Positions 51,238 to 60,000 of a stretch of DNA of 64,000 nt are shown piece after piece (within the stretch, counting starts at the first letter, position 1; every line of letters begins with the position of its first letter). The notes beneath the pieces were generated by a model. The model was not told where the DNA came from and did no database searches. It worked only from the letters and a program-made list of their open reading frames with translations. The position numbers were made by a program, and so were the translations under genes. The stretch comes from Croceibacterium selenioxidans (lineage in GTDB: Bacteria; Pseudomonadota; Alphaproteobacteria; Sphingomonadales; Sphingomonadaceae), in NCBI RefSeq assembly GCF_018599195.1, contig NZ_JAHFVK010000001.1, positions 496,001 to 560,000 on the forward strand, read 5' to 3'.

Positions 51238-52608
51238 ATGAGCACGCGCAAGACGTCCGAGGGGGAGGATCTGCGGATCGAGCGGCGTGAGCAGCTCGTC
51301 GAACCCATGCAGGCTGGCGAAAAGCCGGTCATCAACTGGCGCATCGGTACCGAGCACGAAAAGCTAGTCTTCTCGCTGACCGATCATCACGCTCCTTCCT
51401 ATGAAGAGCCAGGCGGCATCCATTCGTTGCTGTTCGCGCTGACGCGTTTCGGCTGGAAGCCGGTCTACGAGGGCGAGAACGTCATTGCGCTCGAAGGGCC
51501 TGACGGCAATGTCAGCCTGGAACCCGCCGGGCAGCTCGAACTCTCGGGCGCTCCCCTGGACAACCTGCACCAGACTTGTGCCGAGACCGGCCGCCACCTG
51601 GAACAGGTCAAGGAAGTGGGCGAGGCGTTGGGCATCGGCTACCTCGGCCTGGGCATGTGGCCCGACAAGCGGCGCGACGAACTGCCGATCATGCCCAAGG
51701 GCCGGTACGAGATCATGCTGCGCCACATGCCGCGGGTGGGCTCGATGGGCCTCGACATGATGCTGCGGACTTGCACGATCCAGGTTAACCTGGACTATGC
51801 CTCCGAAGCCGACATGGCCAAGAAGTTCCGTGTCGGTCTGGCGCTCCAGCCCCTGGCCACCGCCTTGTTCGCCAATTCGCCGTTCACCGAAGGAAAGCCT
51901 AACGGCTTCCTCAGCTATCGCAGCCATATCTGGTCGGACACGGATCCGCATAGGACGGGAATGCTGCCGTTCGTGTTCGAGGATGGGTTCGGGTACGAAC
52001 GCTACGTCGACTACATGCTCGACGTTCCCATGTATTTCGTGTTCCGCGACGGCAGGTACATCGATGCCGCCGGGCGGAGCTTCCGCGACTTCATGCAGGG
52101 CCGTCTGCCGGCGCTCCCGGGCGAGCTGCCGACGGCGAGCGACTGGACCGACCACCTCTCGACAGCGTTCCCCGAGGTCCGCCTCAAGAGCTTCCTCGAA
52201 ATGCGCGGGGCCGACGGCGGCCCGTGGAACAGGATCTGCGCGCTCCCGGCGCTGTGGGTCGGGTTGCTTTACGACGGCGCCGCGCTGGATGCAGCGTGGG
52301 ACTTGGTCAAGCACTGGTCGATGGAAGAGCGCGAGGCGCTGCGCAATGCAGTGCCGAAGCTCGCGCTTGATGCTCCGCTGCCGGGCGGCGGTACTCTGCG
52401 CGATCTGGCGGGCCCGGCGCTCGAGATCGCCAGCGCCGGCCTTAACGCCCGCGCGCGCTTCAATGCCGGTGGCGACAGCGAGGCTGGCTTTCTTGAACCC
52501 CTTCAGGAAATCGTCGCCAGCGGAAAGGTCCCGGCCCAACGTCTGCTCGACAAGTTCCACGGCGAGTGGGGTCAGGACATTTCCCGGGTTTACGAAGAGA
52601 GCTTCTAG
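51238..52608 (+). CDS. gshA: Glutamate-cysteine ligase (plant/alphaproteobacterial type)
   Basis: First enzyme of glutathione synthesis, joining glutamate and cysteine with ATP. The 456-residue product shows the GCS2 class pattern: INWRIGTEHEKLVFS, YEGENVIALEGPDGNVSLEPAGQLELSG (in part), RYEIMLRHMPRVGSMGLDMMLRTCTIQVN (in part) and the C-terminal GQDISRVYEESF. The chosen ATG follows directly upon the non-coding 51177-51237; the frame start at 51196 is not supported. ppk2 begins 32 bases after the stop. Confidence 0.95.
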   Translation: MSTRKTSEGEDLRIERREQLVEPMQAGEKPVINWRIGTEHEKLVFSLTDHHAPSYEEPGGIHSLLFALTRFGWKPVYEGENVIALEGPDGNVSLEPAGQLELSGAPLDNLHQTCAETGRHLEQVKEVGEALGIGYLGLGMWPDKRRDELPIMPKGRYEIMLRHMPRVGSMGLDMMLRTCTIQVNLDYASEADMAKKFRVGLALQPLATALFANSPFTEGKPNGFLSYRSHIWSDTDPHRTGMLPFVFEDGFGYERYVDYMLDVPMYFVFRDGRYIDAAGRSFRDFMQGRLPALPGELPTASDWTDHLSTAFPEVRLKSFLEMRGADGGPWNRICALPALWVGLLYDGAALDAAWDLVKHWSMEEREALRNAVPKLALDAPLPGGGTLRDLAGPALEIASAGLNARARFNAGGDSEAGFLEPLQEIVASGKVPAQRLLDKFHGEWGQDISRVYEESF

Positions 52609-52640
52609 CGCCGATACGGAGGCTTGCCGGAGGTCATTCC

Positions 52641-53417
52641 ATGAGCAAGCTAAAGCGCAAGGAATACGAAGAAGCTCTCAAGCCGATGCAGCGCGAGCTG
52701 ATCGAGCTGGCCCGCTGGGTCAAGCATACCGGTGCCCGCGTGGTGGTGGTGTTCGAAGGGCGGGACAGCGCAGGGAAGGGCGGGGCGATCAATGCGATCA
52801 GCCGGCACCTCAATCCTCGTCAGTGCCACGTCGTCGCCCTCGGCACGCCGACGGAACGAGAAGCGGGCCAGTGGTACTTTCAGCGCTACGTTTCGCACCT
52901 GCCGGCCGCCGGCGAAATCGTGCTGTTCGACCGCAGTTGGTACAATCGTGCCGGGGTCGAGCATGTCATGGGGTTCGCGACTCCGGCCCAGGTCGATTCA
53001 TTTCTGAGAGTGACGCCGGTATTCGAAAAGCTGCTCGTCGATGACGGCGTGCTGCTGCTCAAGTACTGGCTGTGCTGTGACCAGGAGAAGCAGGAGGAGC
53101 GGTTCGCCGAACGGGCGGAGGATCCGCTGAAGGGCTGGAAGCTCTCGCCGATCGACCTGACCGCGCGCGAGCAGTACGATGACTATACCCGCGCTCGCGA
53201 GGCCATGCTTCGGGCGACCCATACCGAGCACGCGCCGTGGACGCTGGTCGACTTCAACAACCAGAGGGTCGGTCGGCTGACCTTGATCCAGGACCTACTT
53301 CGGCGAGTTCCCGACACCAGGGTTCAGGATGTCCCGCTGGAACTGCCACCGCTCACGGGCAAGCCGAGCGAGGAGACCTTCGGTGTCCTGAAACCCCTCC
53401 CGGACTACGAGCCTTGA
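52641..53417 (+). CDS. ppk2: Polyphosphate kinase 2 (PPK2)
   Basis: Uses polyphosphate to phosphorylate nucleotides. The 258-residue product has Walker A GRDSAGKGG at 40-48, the VLFDRSWYNRAGVEHVMGF region with Asp97, and KYWLCCDQEKQEERFAER (lid helix) followed by DPLKGWKLSPIDLTAREQYD. One PPK2 domain only, so class I or III by length; which nucleotide it prefers cannot be told. I set the ATG at 52641, with GGAGG ten bases upstream; the frame extends back over gshA. The stop overlaps the next gene's TTG. Confidence 0.93.
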   Translation: MSKLKRKEYEEALKPMQRELIELARWVKHTGARVVVVFEGRDSAGKGGAINAISRHLNPRQCHVVALGTPTEREAGQWYFQRYVSHLPAAGEIVLFDRSWYNRAGVEHVMGFATPAQVDSFLRVTPVFEKLLVDDGVLLLKYWLCCDQEKQEERFAERAEDPLKGWKLSPIDLTAREQYDDYTRAREAMLRATHTEHAPWTLVDFNNQRVGRLTLIQDLLRRVPDTRVQDVPLELPPLTGKPSEETFGVLKPLPDYEP

Positions 53418-53713
53418 TCGCCGTCATCGGGACGTTTCGATTTCCGGCGGACTCGCTGGCCGCGGCCCGCCCGCTGATGCGCGCGGTGATCGAGGCGACG
53501 CTCGCAGAGCCGGGCTGCCGCGTTTACGCTTACGCCGAGGACATCGCCGAAGCAGGGTTGTTCAGAGTGACGGAAGTCTGGACCCGCCGTGAGGCCCTTT
53601 CAGCTCATTTTGAGACGGCGCATATGCGCCAGTGGTCCGAGCAGCGGGCGTCTCTCGGCTTCTTTGACCGACGGATCACGGCGTACGAGCTGGGTGAGGC
53701 GATAGAACTCTAG
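53414..53713 (+). CDS. Small antibiotic-biosynthesis-monooxygenase-fold protein (ABM domain)
   Basis: Predicted dimeric ferredoxin-like fold protein of 99 residues. The pattern fits the ABM family: an early VIGTFRFPADSLAAARPLM, then LAEPGCRVYAYAEDIAEAGLFRVTEVW and ALSAHFETAHMRQW (each in part), with the final His-containing helix. The only start that respects the preceding gene is TTG at 53414, which overlaps the ppk2 stop as TTGA; no ATG is available until well inside. The frame runs back to 53237 inside ppk2. Function is unknown; many relatives act on quinones or haem. Confidence 0.75.
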   Translation: MIAVIGTFRFPADSLAAARPLMRAVIEATLAEPGCRVYAYAEDIAEAGLFRVTEVWTRREALSAHFETAHMRQWSEQRASLGFFDRRITAYELGEAIEL

Positions 53714-53848
53714 TTCGGGCGTTCTGAGCGGTTCGTTCATCTCAGGGCTCCACTCTTCTAGCAAGAAATTGCGATAAAAGCTTGTTTTAACAATGCATTC
53801 GCGCTCACTAGCGGGCGCGGGCGAATCAATTCGCTTGCTCCTTGTGCA

Positions 53849-53868
53849 ACCTCAAGCTAACTTGAGGT
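53849..53868 (+). promoter_or_regulatory. SoxR box upstream of soxR
   Basis: ACCTCAAGCTAACTTGAGGT is a perfect palindrome apart from its two central bases and agrees with the E. coli soxS site (CCTCAAG..AACTTGAGG) at every arm position. A -35-like TTGTGC lies just before and the soxR gene just after it, so it probably controls soxR itself. Confidence 0.88.
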
Positions 53869-53877
53869 CAAACGAAA

Positions 53878-54333
53878 ATGGGTGGGTTCGCCATGGTGGA
53901 AGACCGCTTCATTACGATTGGCCAGCTCGCGGCACGTACGGGCGTGGCGGTTTCGGCGATCCGATATTACGAAGACAAGGGGCTTCTCCAGGCGCTGCGC
54001 ACGGGTGGCAATCAACGCCGGTTCCTGCGCTCCGACATTCGCCGGGTCAGCTTCATTCTCATCGCTCAGAAGCTGGGATTGGCTCTGGCCGATATCGAGC
54101 AGCAGCTGGCCCAGTTGCCGCAGGGCAGGGCGCCGACGTTGTCCGACTGGCAGCAGATCAGCCGCGGGATGCGGTTCGAGATCGACCAGCGGATCAACTT
54201 GCTGACACGTACCCGCAATCAGCTCGATCAATGTATCGGATGCGGTTGCCTGAGCTTGCAGAAGTGCCAGCTCTACAACAAGGACGACCGTCTTGGCGCC
54301 ATGGGCGCCGGGCCGCGCGCTATACTCGGATAG
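53878..54333 (+). CDS. soxR: Redox-sensitive activator SoxR
   Basis: MerR-family regulator with a 2Fe-2S cluster that senses redox-cycling compounds. The 151-residue product has the helix-turn-helix ITIGQLAARTGVAVSAIRYYE, a coiled-coil dimer helix and the cluster motif CIGCGCLSLQKC with all four Cys. The start at 53878 is the first ATG after the SoxR box; a second ATG at 53893 (MVEDRF) would be just as plausible if transcription begins near 53880. A SoxR box lies directly upstream. The next gene in the opposite direction is a broken VOC gene. Confidence 0.95.
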   Translation: MGGFAMVEDRFITIGQLAARTGVAVSAIRYYEDKGLLQALRTGGNQRRFLRSDIRRVSFILIAQKLGLALADIEQQLAQLPQGRAPTLSDWQQISRGMRFEIDQRINLLTRTRNQLDQCIGCGCLSLQKCQLYNKDDRLGAMGAGPRAILG

Positions 54334-54494
54334 CCAGGAGTGAGCGCGGAAACGGTTTGGCCCAGGGGTTCAGGTTGGACCTTGCCGTCAGCTTAGCATG
54401 CCGAAGGGGAATCTCCGGTTCCGTGACCTCCGCGCTCGCTGGCCTCGGTAGGCACACAGATATGGTTTCACTCGCCACCATGCTATACTGAAAG

Positions 54495-54514
54495 CGCCAG
54501 ATATTTGGCGTTTT
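54495..54514 (+). terminator. Weak hairpin with T-run after soxR
   Basis: CGCCA at 54495-54499 pairs with TGGCG at 54506-54510, followed by TTTT. Only five base pairs, about 160 bases after the soxR stop; possible terminator for either strand. Confidence 0.3.
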
Positions 54515-54551
54515 GCGCACAGGGGCCCGGTTGTGCCGCGATGGCACGTCC

Positions 54552-54921
54552 TCAACGGACCCATTCGCTGGGCAAGCCGATCCTTACCAGCGTCAGCGTA
54601 CCATCGGGGTCCGGTACCGACTCTTCGTGCACGCCCCACGTCTTGTGAGAAGGACCACCACCGGGGCGCCAATCCGCAAGCCTGGCGGCAAGGCCGTCGA
54701 CGTCTTCGAGATAGAGATAGACGCCGTTGACATTGCGGCCGGGGACGACCCCTCGGGCGATCCGAAGAGAAGTACAGCAGTCAGCCCTTACCGTCACCGA
54801 GGATGCGATAGCTGCCGTAGTCGCTCAGCACGTCGAGACCGAGCCGCGCATAAAACGCCGCACTGGCTTCGATATCGTTGCAGGGGACCAACGCGAGAGG
54901 AGTGTGCGGGTGATCGGTCAT
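54552..54921 (-). pseudogene. Broken VOC-family (glyoxalase/bleomycin-resistance-like) gene
   Basis: Read on the minus strand from the ATG at 54921, the frame gives LALVPCNDIEASAAFYARLG and LDVLSDYGSYRILGDGKG, a clear VOC N-terminus, and then meets a TGA at 54783-54781 after 46 residues. Behind it the same frame continues as LLYFSSDRP, and near 54745-54757 the homology shifts by one base into the frame VVPGRNVNGVYLYLEDVDGL, running to a stop at 54552 and ending LTLVRIGLPSEWVR. Together the pieces make a normal VOC protein of about 120 residues. There are thus two lesions, one nonsense and one frameshift. A bad assembly is possible but would need two errors. Confidence 0.75.
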
Positions 54922-55031
54922 GACGAAACCCTCTCGATACAATCCGGTCGCTGGCGTCAGCCTGCGGGATTGGAAACGGTTCCGACGTTATAACTCGGCG
55001 ATCCTGTCTGAGGATTGTGCTTTTCCGCGAG

Positions 55032-55208
55032 TCAGGACTCGGTGCGGACAACGATCGAAATCGTGCCGTCCGGAGCAAGTTCGACCCGGTAGAGATTCAG
55101 GCCAGCCTTCTCTGCGGCACTGATCGCGCGCTGGACGTCAAGTTCCCGCCACGGGGCCTTTCCGTCCCCTTTGTCCTGACTCGTAGGCAATTTTGGATCG
55201 TCTGGCAT
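55032..55208 (-). CDS. Small conserved protein of unknown function
   Basis: Product of 58 residues starting MPDDPKLPTSQDKGDGK (or 67 from an upstream ATG at 55235). The segment DVQRAISAAEKAGLNLYRVELAPDGTISIVV (in part: AISAAEKAGLNLYRVELAPDG) looks like a beta-alpha small protein found in many alphaproteobacteria, sometimes next to phage integrases; that is from memory. GGGA nine bases before the ATG at 55208 favours the shorter start. No function can be given. It lies between the broken VOC gene and an odd non-coding stretch. Confidence 0.6.
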   Translation of the reverse strand: MPDDPKLPTSQDKGDGKAPWRELDVQRAISAAEKAGLNLYRVELAPDGTISIVVRTES

Positions 55209-55235
55209 TAAGATGAATCCCGGCATGAATGACAT

Positions 55236-55549
55236 GTCCAGGGAAGCCGGCCGTTGACGCAGGACTTGCGCTTGATTCCAGCTGGATACCTTACACCCTC
55301 CAGGTCATGATCCCGGATAGCGATGGCGGCACGAACCTCTTCAATGCCAATCTGCTGATGCTCCAGCATGACCGGCAGCCTCCCTTACCCGAATATGCCA
55401 CGTACGACGGGGCGCACAAGCAATCGGGGTTACTTAGCTCACTAAGTTTAATGTCGTGGCAAAGATACAACTTACGACACTTTTGCCATTGAAAACCCTT
55501 CGCAATTGGAGTTCCCCAAGGGTCGAATTTTCGCATCACGGCCAGATAA
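55236..55549. other. 314-base region with no confident gene, AT-richer and repeat-bearing
   Basis: Between the small protein and the sulfotransferase. The right half (55420-55510) is richer in A and T than the surroundings and contains inverted repeats: ACTTAG/CTAAGT at 55432-55447 and TGGCAAA/TTTGCCA at 55457-55488. A minus-strand frame at about 55245-55370 reads protein-like (VMLEHQQIGIEEVRAA) but has no start. It may be the remnant of a gene or inserted element. Confidence 0.35.
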
Positions 55550-57037
55550 GTGCCCACATCTCCAGAAACCGGAAATTTGCACTCCCGCGACGTGGCCGCA
55601 GAGCTGCGGCTACTGGCGCACCTGCAGCCGGCGCTTCAGCGAAGCGATCGCGCGGAGATAAAGCGCATAATTGGAGAGCTGGTGGCGATACGCGCGCCGA
55701 TGGGTGGGCAGTGGCAGCAACTCGCCCAAATCGCGGCCAACTTTGGAGAGTTGACGCTGTCGCGAGCGGCTATCGACCTGTTCGTGGAAGCGGCGGAAAA
55801 CGATCCGGCCGCCCAGTATCAGAAGGCTGTCCTGCTGGCCTATGGCGGCGCCCTGGATGAAGCCTACGCCCTGCTTTGTACGCTGCCCGATACCGCCCCC
55901 GACCCTGCGGCCAATGCCTATAGTCGCGGAACCAGTTTGCTCAGTCTGGGCAGGGCCGACCAGGCGCAAGAGTTGCTTGAACGCGTAACGCAGCTGCGGC
56001 CGGAGTCCGGTTCGGCGTGGCTGGCCCTGGCCCTGTCCGTCAATCTCGGGCGGGAGGCCGAACTGGCCGAGCGTCTTGTCCGGGCCGAGCCGGGCATGGA
56101 AGCCGCGGGCCCCTCGGAACAGGCGGCGTATTATTACGCCTTGGGAAAGGCACGCGCCGATCGTGGAGAGCACGACCCGGCTTTCGCGGCCTTTGCGCGC
56201 GGTGCCGAACTGCAGAAGACGCTCATCGTTTACGACCGCGAAGCGGATCGCAGGAACGCGGAAGACGCGACGCAAGGCTATACCGCCGAAGCGATCGCTG
56301 CCATCGGTCGCCAGCAACAGCAACCGACGCACCGTTCGATTTTCGTCACCGGCCTGCCTCGCTCGGGTACGACCCTGGTAGAGCAAATCCTCACCAGCCA
56401 CAGTGCGGTGAGCGATGGTGGCGAAATCAATCGGCTCGATCTGCTGAGCCAGGAAGTCGGCGGCCAATCCTGCGAGACGCTGGAACGCTATGTAAAGGAG
56501 CAGGGCACGCTCTCCCTTACGGAGCTATGGAATCATTTGCTCGCGGAGCGCTTTCCCAAGGGCGGACGGATTGTCGACAAGACGGTCAACACCAGCCGGC
56601 ATCTGGGCCTTGCCGCGGCATTCTTTCCCGAAGCACCTTTGATCTGGGTCACCCGAGATCCACTCGACCGCGCCTGGTCGTGCTTCCGCACCTATTTCCT
56701 TGGCACCATGCCCTGGAGCTACGACCTCGAGGACATCGCTTTTCATTTCCGCCTCGACGACCAATTGCTTCGCGAGTGGCGGTCCATTCTGGGCAACCGC
56801 CTGCTTGTCGTGCCCTACGAGGAACTTGTGACCGACCCAGGCGACTGGGTACGCCGCATCCTTTCGCACTGCGGATTGGTTGAGGAACCACAGGTTTTCG
56901 CGCCGCATCTGAGCGAGCGAGCCGTTGCGACGGCAAGCGTCATGCAGGTCCGCCGTCCGATCAACCGCGAAGGAATTGGCTCGGCGGAGCCTTACCGGGC
57001 GTTCCTCAAACCCTTCATCGAGACCTATTACGCTTAG
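55550..57037 (+). CDS. TPR-containing sulfotransferase
   Basis: Product of 495 residues: TPR-like helices in residues 15-240 (AQYQKAVLLAYGGALDEAYALL, NAYSRGTSLLSLGRADQAQELLE and similar) and a sulfotransferase domain from about 262. The 5'-phosphosulfate loop is FVTGLPRSGTTLVEQIL at about 265, and the 3'-phosphate segment IWVTRDPLDRAWSCFRTYF lies near residue 365. It would transfer sulfate from PAPS to an unknown acceptor. The start is a GTG at 55550 without a good ribosome site, so the true start may be further in. The gene is convergent with smc. Confidence 0.85.
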   Translation: MPTSPETGNLHSRDVAAELRLLAHLQPALQRSDRAEIKRIIGELVAIRAPMGGQWQQLAQIAANFGELTLSRAAIDLFVEAAENDPAAQYQKAVLLAYGGALDEAYALLCTLPDTAPDPAANAYSRGTSLLSLGRADQAQELLERVTQLRPESGSAWLALALSVNLGREAELAERLVRAEPGMEAAGPSEQAAYYYALGKARADRGEHDPAFAAFARGAELQKTLIVYDREADRRNAEDATQGYTAEAIAAIGRQQQQPTHRSIFVTGLPRSGTTLVEQILTSHSAVSDGGEINRLDLLSQEVGGQSCETLERYVKEQGTLSLTELWNHLLAERFPKGGRIVDKTVNTSRHLGLAAAFFPEAPLIWVTRDPLDRAWSCFRTYFLGTMPWSYDLEDIAFHFRLDDQLLREWRSILGNRLLVVPYEELVTDPGDWVRRILSHCGLVEEPQVFAPHLSERAVATASVMQVRRPINREGIGSAEPYRAFLKPFIETYYA

Positions 57038-57043
57038 TCGGTT

Positions 57044-60000
57044 CTACTCAGCCGCCAGAAGCTCCTCGGCTCCGCCGAGGTCCACGCTCACCAGGCGGCT
57101 CACGCCCTTCTCCACCATCGTCACGCCGAACAGGCGATGCATCCGGCTCATGGTCACCGCGTTATGGGTGACGATGAGGTAGCGGGTCTGCGTCTCTCGG
57201 ACCATTGCATCGAGCAGGTCGCAGAAGCGATCGATATTGGCATCGTCGAGCGGGGCGTCGACTTCGTCGAGTACGCAGATCGGCGCGGGATTCGTCAGGA
57301 ACAGAGCAAAGATCAGCGCCACTGCGGTCAGGGCCTGCTCGCCACCTGATAGCAGTGTCAGCGATTGCAGCCGCTTGCCGGGGGGCTGGGCATAGATCTC
57401 AAGGCCCGCCTCGAGCGGATCGTCGGAATCGACCAACGCAAGGTGAGCCTGCCCACCCTCGAACAGCCGCGTGAACAGCTGGCGGAAATGCGCGTCCACT
57501 TCCTCAAAGGCGGTGCGCAGCCGCTCACGGCCTTCGCGGTTGAGGTTGCCGATCGAGCCGCGCAGGCGATTGACGGCCTCGGCCAATTCGGCCTGTTCGG
57601 CCACGCTCGCGCCATGCTCTTCCTCGATCCGGGCCAGTTCGTCGGCCGCGACGAGGTTGACCGGACCGATCCTCTCGCGATCACCGACCAGGCGGTCCAT
57701 CACCGCGGATTCCTCCCCCGAGCCGGAAATCTCGGCGGGGTCGAACTCGAAGCGGCTGGCGAGCACTGGCGGCGGACATTGGAAGCGCTCGCCGGAAATG
57801 CGCGCCATCTCCTCGCGCCGGGATTCTTCGTTTTCGGCGCGAGCGGCGGAACCGGCACGCTCTTCGCGGGCAGAGGCCAGGGCTTCGTTGGCCACTGTCA
57901 GAGCGCCATCCGCGGTCCGGCCTTCCTCGGTGGCCGCAGCGACCGCGGCCTCGGCGGCGGCGAGTTCGGTGGCCAACCGGTCACGCACCGCTTCGCCGCC
58001 CTCGATCTCGCGCATCAGCGAAGCGGGCTTGGCAGCGACGATCGCACGTTCCTCGGCGATCTCGTCGAACCGCAGGGACATGTCGGACAAGCGCTTGGCG
58101 GCGTCGCCGGCACGGGCTTCCCAACCCTTGATGTCGGCGCGCTGGGTCGAGACCCGCTCGCGCGCGACGGCGAGTGCCTGGTCGTGCGCGGCGAGGGCGG
58201 CCGCGGTGCTTTGGAGCGTAACGCGCGCAGCTTCGTTCCTCGCCTGCGCGGCGGTGAGGGCGGCGCGCCCGGTCTCGGGGTCGGGCAAGTCGCGCTTCTT
58301 GGCCTGCGCCGCCGTGAGTTCCGCCTGGACCTGTTGGCGCTGTTCGGCGAGGCCGGTCTCAGCCGCAGTTAGCTCTTCTCGGCGGGCCGCGAGGCGTTCG
58401 CGCGCGGCTTCGGCCTGATCGAGCGCGCGCAGGGCCTGACGTTCGACTTCGGCGGCCTGTTGGGTCTCGCGCTCGATCCCGACAAGGGTTCGCTGGAGCT
58501 CGGCGAGGTCTTTCTGCGCTGCCCGTTGGGCCAATTCGGCCTTGTTCGCGGCCTCGCGAAGGGCCGGGAGCTGGGCGTCGAGTTCGGCAAATCGGTTCTC
58601 GGCCTCAAGGCGGGCCGCCTCGGCCGCTCCTTCGCCGCGCGCCAGGAAGCCATCCCACCGGCGCAAGCGACCATCGCGCGTGACCAGCCATTCACCCGGC
58701 TTGAGCAAGCGGCCATCGTCGCTCTCCACGAAATGGACCAGTGCCAGCCGCGCAGCTAACTGCGGCGGGCAGTCGCGGACATGGGCTGCAAGACTGCCGG
58801 CGACCGGCGAGGGCGCTTCGGCGCCGCTCCAGTAGCGGCCCTCCGCGTCTCCCGAGGGTGATCCAAGTGGCGCCTTGGCGTCACGCCCGAGGACGGCGGC
58901 GAGCGCCCGTTCGTAGCCCGGTTCGGCGGCGACCTTGTCTAGCGCGACGGGGAGGCCGTGCTTGCCCGCGGCCTGTTTCGCTCGGGCCTCTCGATCACGC
59001 TGGAGCGCTTGCCACTCACGCTCGATCCCGGCCAGCTCGGCGCGCGCGGTGGCGAGGGCGCTGGCAGCTTCGTCGCGGGCCTTGGCTAGGTCTTCCTTGC
59101 GCGCCTGCCCCTCGGAGAGCTTCTCGCGAGTGCGGGCGAGGGTTTGTGCGGCTTCGTCGGCGGCGGACTGGGCGGTGACGACCACCTCGTCAGGGTCGCC
59201 CTGGGCGGAAAGGGAGGCGCGCTGGTCCTCGAGCCGCCGGACCTCATTCTCCAATCGCGCGAGCCTGGCTTCGACCTGGCCGACCTCGGCCTGGGCGATG
59301 CGCCACTCCGCCTCTACGCCCGCATGGTCGGCGGTCGCCTTGGCCAGCGCCAGTTCGGCGGCGCGCGAGGCCGCTTCGGCCTGCTCCGCCGCGCGGGTGA
59401 ATTCGGGCCTGCGCGCCTCGTCCGCAGTCAAGCCGGCCTCACCCCTGGCGAGATCTTCGGCCAGCTTCTTGAGTGCCTCGGCCGCGTCGCGCGTCACGCG
59501 ATCAGCCTCGCCGCGGTCTTCCTCCAGCCGCTGCTTCTGACGGTCGAGGTCGGCCAGGCGCTGTTCGGCGGCTTCGAGTTGGCTGGAAAGCGCTGCCATC
59601 CGGTGACCGTGCGCGCTGGCATCATCGCGCCTGTCGGCCAGTTCCTCGCGCACTTCGGCCAGTTTTTCTGCCGCGGCCGCCTGAGCCTTCTGCGCTTCCT
59701 GGGTTAACCGCTGGGCCAACTCGACCTTCTGTTCGGCGCCACGTGCGCTGGCCCGCGCGGCCTCCGCCGCCTGGGCGGCGTCGCGCCACCGTGCGAAGAC
59801 GAGACGCGCCTCGGCGTGCTGAATCTTGTCGGACAGAGCCTTGTACCGCTCCGCCTGTTTGGCCTGCCGGCGCAGCGTCGCCATCTGGCTGTCTAGTCCG
59901 GCGGCAAGATCTTCGAGGCGGGCGAGGTTGGCCTCGGTCTGCTTGAGTTTGCTCTCCGCGTCCCGACGGCGGACGTGGAGCCCGGCGATGCCGGCGGCTT

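Noticed and set aside
54552-54797. The 81-residue frame as a separate small gene
   Set aside because: Its sequence continues the VOC fold of the upstream fragment in another frame, so it is the 3' part of a broken gene.
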